Source of the DNA: CAZQVN01 sp964596775
GTDB lineage: Bacteria; Eisenbacteria; RBG-16-71-46; JABDJR01; JAWXBZ01
Direction of reading: 5' to 3'
Assembly: GCA_964596775.1 (NCBI GenBank)
Contig: CAZQVN010000105.1
Span: 1-6,829, forward strand
Length of the DNA stretch: 6,829 bases
Shown piece after piece: positions 5,696 to 6,829 of the stretch (position 1 is the first letter of the stretch; every line of letters starts with the position of its first letter). The notes below the pieces were generated by a model. That model saw nothing but the letters and a program-made list of their open reading frames with translations, was not told where the DNA came from and ran no database searches. The position numbers and the translations under genes are program-made.

Positions 5696-6556
5696 CTGTC
5701 CAGCCCCGCAGACCTCATCCATCGCCTGGAATTCGCCGTTGATCTGGCCCGGAAGGCCGGCGACGTCACCCTCGAGCATTTCCAGACCGACCTCGGCGTG
5801 GAACGCAAGGCCGACAGCTCCCCGGTGACGGTGGCCGACCGCGGAGCGGAGCGGCTGATGCGGGAGTTGATCGAGGCGGAGTTTCCCGCCGACGGCATCC
5901 TCGGCGAGGAATACGGGGAAACGCGCCCGGGCGCGGCGGGTCGCTGGATTCTCGATCCGATCGACGGCACGCGCTCCTTTGCCCGGGGCGTCCCGCTCTA
6001 CGGAGTGCTCATCGCGTACGAGGCGGCCGGCCGGAGCGTTCTCGGCGTCCTTCATTTTCCCGCTCTCGGTGAGACGGTATACGCGGCCCGGGGCGAAGGG
6101 TGCTGGTGGAACGAGAAGGAGGCCCGCGTGTCCGAAGTCGACCGGCTCGAGGATGCGGTGGTCCTGACGACCACGGTCGAAGGGCTCGCCGACGCCGGAT
6201 TCGGCGACGCCTGGTCGGATCTCGCGGCGCATTCCGGAAAGCCGGTGGACAGCGGGGCGCGCGGAGCGGGCGGTGGGGCGCCCGAGGCCGGCGGCGGGGC
6301 GCGCGGCGCCGGCTACGCCCGCACCTGGGGCGACTGCTACGGCTACGCGCTCGTGGCCACCGGTCGCGCCGAGGTCATGGTCGACCCGCGGATGCACCTC
6401 TGGGACGTGGCCCCGCTCGTCCCGGTGATCGAGGAAGCCGGAGGCGTGTTCACGGACTGGCAAGGTCGCACGGGGCACAACGTGACGAACGCGATCGCCA
6501 CGAACGCCCGCCTCGCGGAAGACGTGCGGAAGATTCTCGCAAGGGAGCCCGGCTGA
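5696..6556 (+). CDS. hisN: Histidinol-phosphatase, inositol monophosphatase fold (HisN type)
   Basis: Cytoplasmic Mg2+-dependent phosphatase, most like HisN, which converts L-histidinol phosphate to histidinol in histidine synthesis; a general inositol-phosphate phosphatase is the alternative. From the CTG start the 286-residue product shows the metal-site motifs in order: SSPVTVADRGAE (about 42-53), ILGEEYG (68-74, metal Glu), WILDPIDGTRSF (84-95, both metal Asp residues), and MHLWDVAPL (233-241) with EEAGGVFTDW (246-255). The segment RTWGDCYGYALVATGRAEVM (209-228) is the feature that points to HisN rather than SuhB. Just before it lies a Gly/Ala/Arg insert made of three 7-residue repeats, encoded by a 21-bp tandem repeat. 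Start is uncertain: CTG at 5696 fits the ribosome site and family length; TTG at 5630 would add 22 residues. It stands alone, divergent from the psp cassette, with no other his gene nearby. Confidence 0.88.
   Translation: MSSPADLIHRLEFAVDLARKAGDVTLEHFQTDLGVERKADSSPVTVADRGAERLMRELIEAEFPADGILGEEYGETRPGAAGRWILDPIDGTRSFARGVPLYGVLIAYEAAGRSVLGVLHFPALGETVYAARGEGCWWNEKEARVSEVDRLEDAVVLTTTVEGLADAGFGDAWSDLAAHSGKPVDSGARGAGGGAPEAGGGARGAGYARTWGDCYGYALVATGRAEVMVDPRMHLWDVAPLVPVIEEAGGVFTDWQGRTGHNVTNAIATNARLAEDVRKILAREPG
6254..6316 (+). repeat. 3 x 21-bp tandem repeat inside hisN
   Basis: Three adjacent 21-nt units (6254-6274, 6275-6295, 6296-6316) each begin GGGGCGC and keep frame, encoding GARGAGG, GAPEAGG and GARGAGY. 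Units differ at several positions, so this is an aged in-frame minisatellite in a loop just before the conserved RTWGDCYGY segment. Confidence 0.8.
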
Positions 6557-6583
6557 CCGGACCGCCGCCGACAAGCGCCCCCA

Positions 6584-6601
6584 ACTGGGTCCGGACCCAG
6601 T
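6584..6601. terminator. 18-bp perfect palindrome after hisN, possible terminator hairpin
   Basis: ACTGGGTCCGGACCCAGT begins 28 nt after the hisN stop. As RNA it gives a 7-bp stem with a CCGG loop. No T-run follows (next bases CAGGCAAC), so it is not a textbook intrinsic terminator. It may act as a 3'-end stabiliser or a protein site instead. Confidence 0.35.
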
Positions 6602-6684
6602 CAGGCAACAATATCGTGCACCTTATCGGCACCACGCGCACGCAACCGCGGCGCCGACCCCCACCACAAGCGAGGCCGCGTCAA

Positions 6685-6829
6685 GCGGTCCGGGCGTCGT
6701 TCTCCTCCGAGGGGGCGTCGCGGAGCCGGCGGAGCCAGGATGGCGGAGCCGTGCGGAGCGCCGAGCGGAGTCGAGGCAGGGATGCCGAGACGGAGCGTCC
6801 CCCGAGGGGGAGAACGGCGTCCGGACCGC
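6685..6829. repeat. Large imperfect inverted repeat with CGGAG-rich core
   Basis: Left arm 6685-6715 and right arm about 6799-6829 are inverted copies. Over 31 positions, 26 pair as Watson-Crick, three as G-U, and only two adjacent positions are G-A mismatches. The core (6716-6798) has six copies of CGGAG (6721, 6730, 6744, 6754, 6766, 6791) and two small hairpins, GCCA-GGA-TGGC (6734-6744) and GGCA-GGGA-TGCC (6775-6786). No convincing gene is present. The right arm ends at the window edge, so the element may be longer. It may be a dispersed intergenic repeat or a structured 3' RNA element. Confidence 0.6.

Larger units (their letters stand above)
6557..6829. other. Non-coding end of the window
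   Basis: No open frame here has a ribosome site or protein-like composition. The stretch holds the palindrome at 6584-6601, a short less GC-rich segment (about 6602-6630), and the large inverted repeat from 6685. Confidence 0.6.

Noticed and set aside
5453..6574. 373-codon minus-strand frame across the gap and hisN
   Set aside because: It runs antisense to the hisN motifs and through the divergent regulatory gap; no family resemblance.
6450..6641. Small minus-strand gene of 63 codons
   Set aside because: It overlaps the conserved 3' end of hisN antisense and has no ribosome site or recognisable sequence.
6685..6829. CRISPR array or transposon terminal repeats
   Set aside because: The short CGGAG repeats are irregularly spaced with no constant spacers, and the inverted arms enclose only about 80 nt with no transposase or target duplication visible.

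Overview
The window is a high-GC stretch (roughly two-thirds G+C) of a bacterial chromosome. It holds two divergent transcription units separated by a short regulatory gap. The twin-arginine signal on the amine oxidase, clear Shine-Dalgarno sites with frequent non-ATG starts, and an IMPase-fold histidinol phosphatase all fit a high-GC, probably Gram-negative-type lineage such as Acidobacteriota, Myxococcota or Gemmatimonadota. The lineage is an inference and cannot be fixed without a search.

The minus-strand unit, read from about 5640 down to 1, has five genes in one direction: (a) a 225-residue coiled-coil protein of unrecognised family (4809-5486); (b) a PspA/IM30 (ESCRT-III-like) protein (4073-4819); (c) a small two-helix membrane protein with an Arg-rich stretch and a long coiled coil (3150-4064); (d) a 582-residue tandem AAA protein with a degenerate first module and an intact second one (1405-3153); (e) a Tat-exported flavin monoamine oxidase cut off by the window edge (1-1362). 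Genes a to d overlap or nearly touch (11-nt overlap, 8-nt gap, 4-nt overlap), so they are almost certainly co-translated as a cassette. The amine oxidase follows after 42 nt with no visible terminator.

The most interesting content is this four-gene cassette. PspA polymerises on membranes like eukaryotic ESCRT-III, and a classical-clade AAA ATPase next to it recalls the ESCRT-III/Vps4 pair. The membrane-anchored coiled-coil protein and the small coiled-coil protein would be adaptors or co-polymers. This is inferred from gene order and protein features, not shown.

The divergent gap (5487-5695) holds an AT-rich 18-bp inverted repeat that overlaps possible promoter elements for both directions, plus several GC-rich hairpins that would lie in the leader of the minus-strand operon. 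The plus-strand unit is a single gene for a HisN-type phosphatase (5696-6556), which appears to start at a CTG codon and carries an in-frame 3 x 21-bp minisatellite. The last 273 bases have no gene. They hold a perfect 18-bp palindrome after the hisN stop and a large imperfect inverted repeat (6685-6829) whose arm differences are mostly G-U-compatible, suggesting an RNA hairpin or a dispersed repeat.
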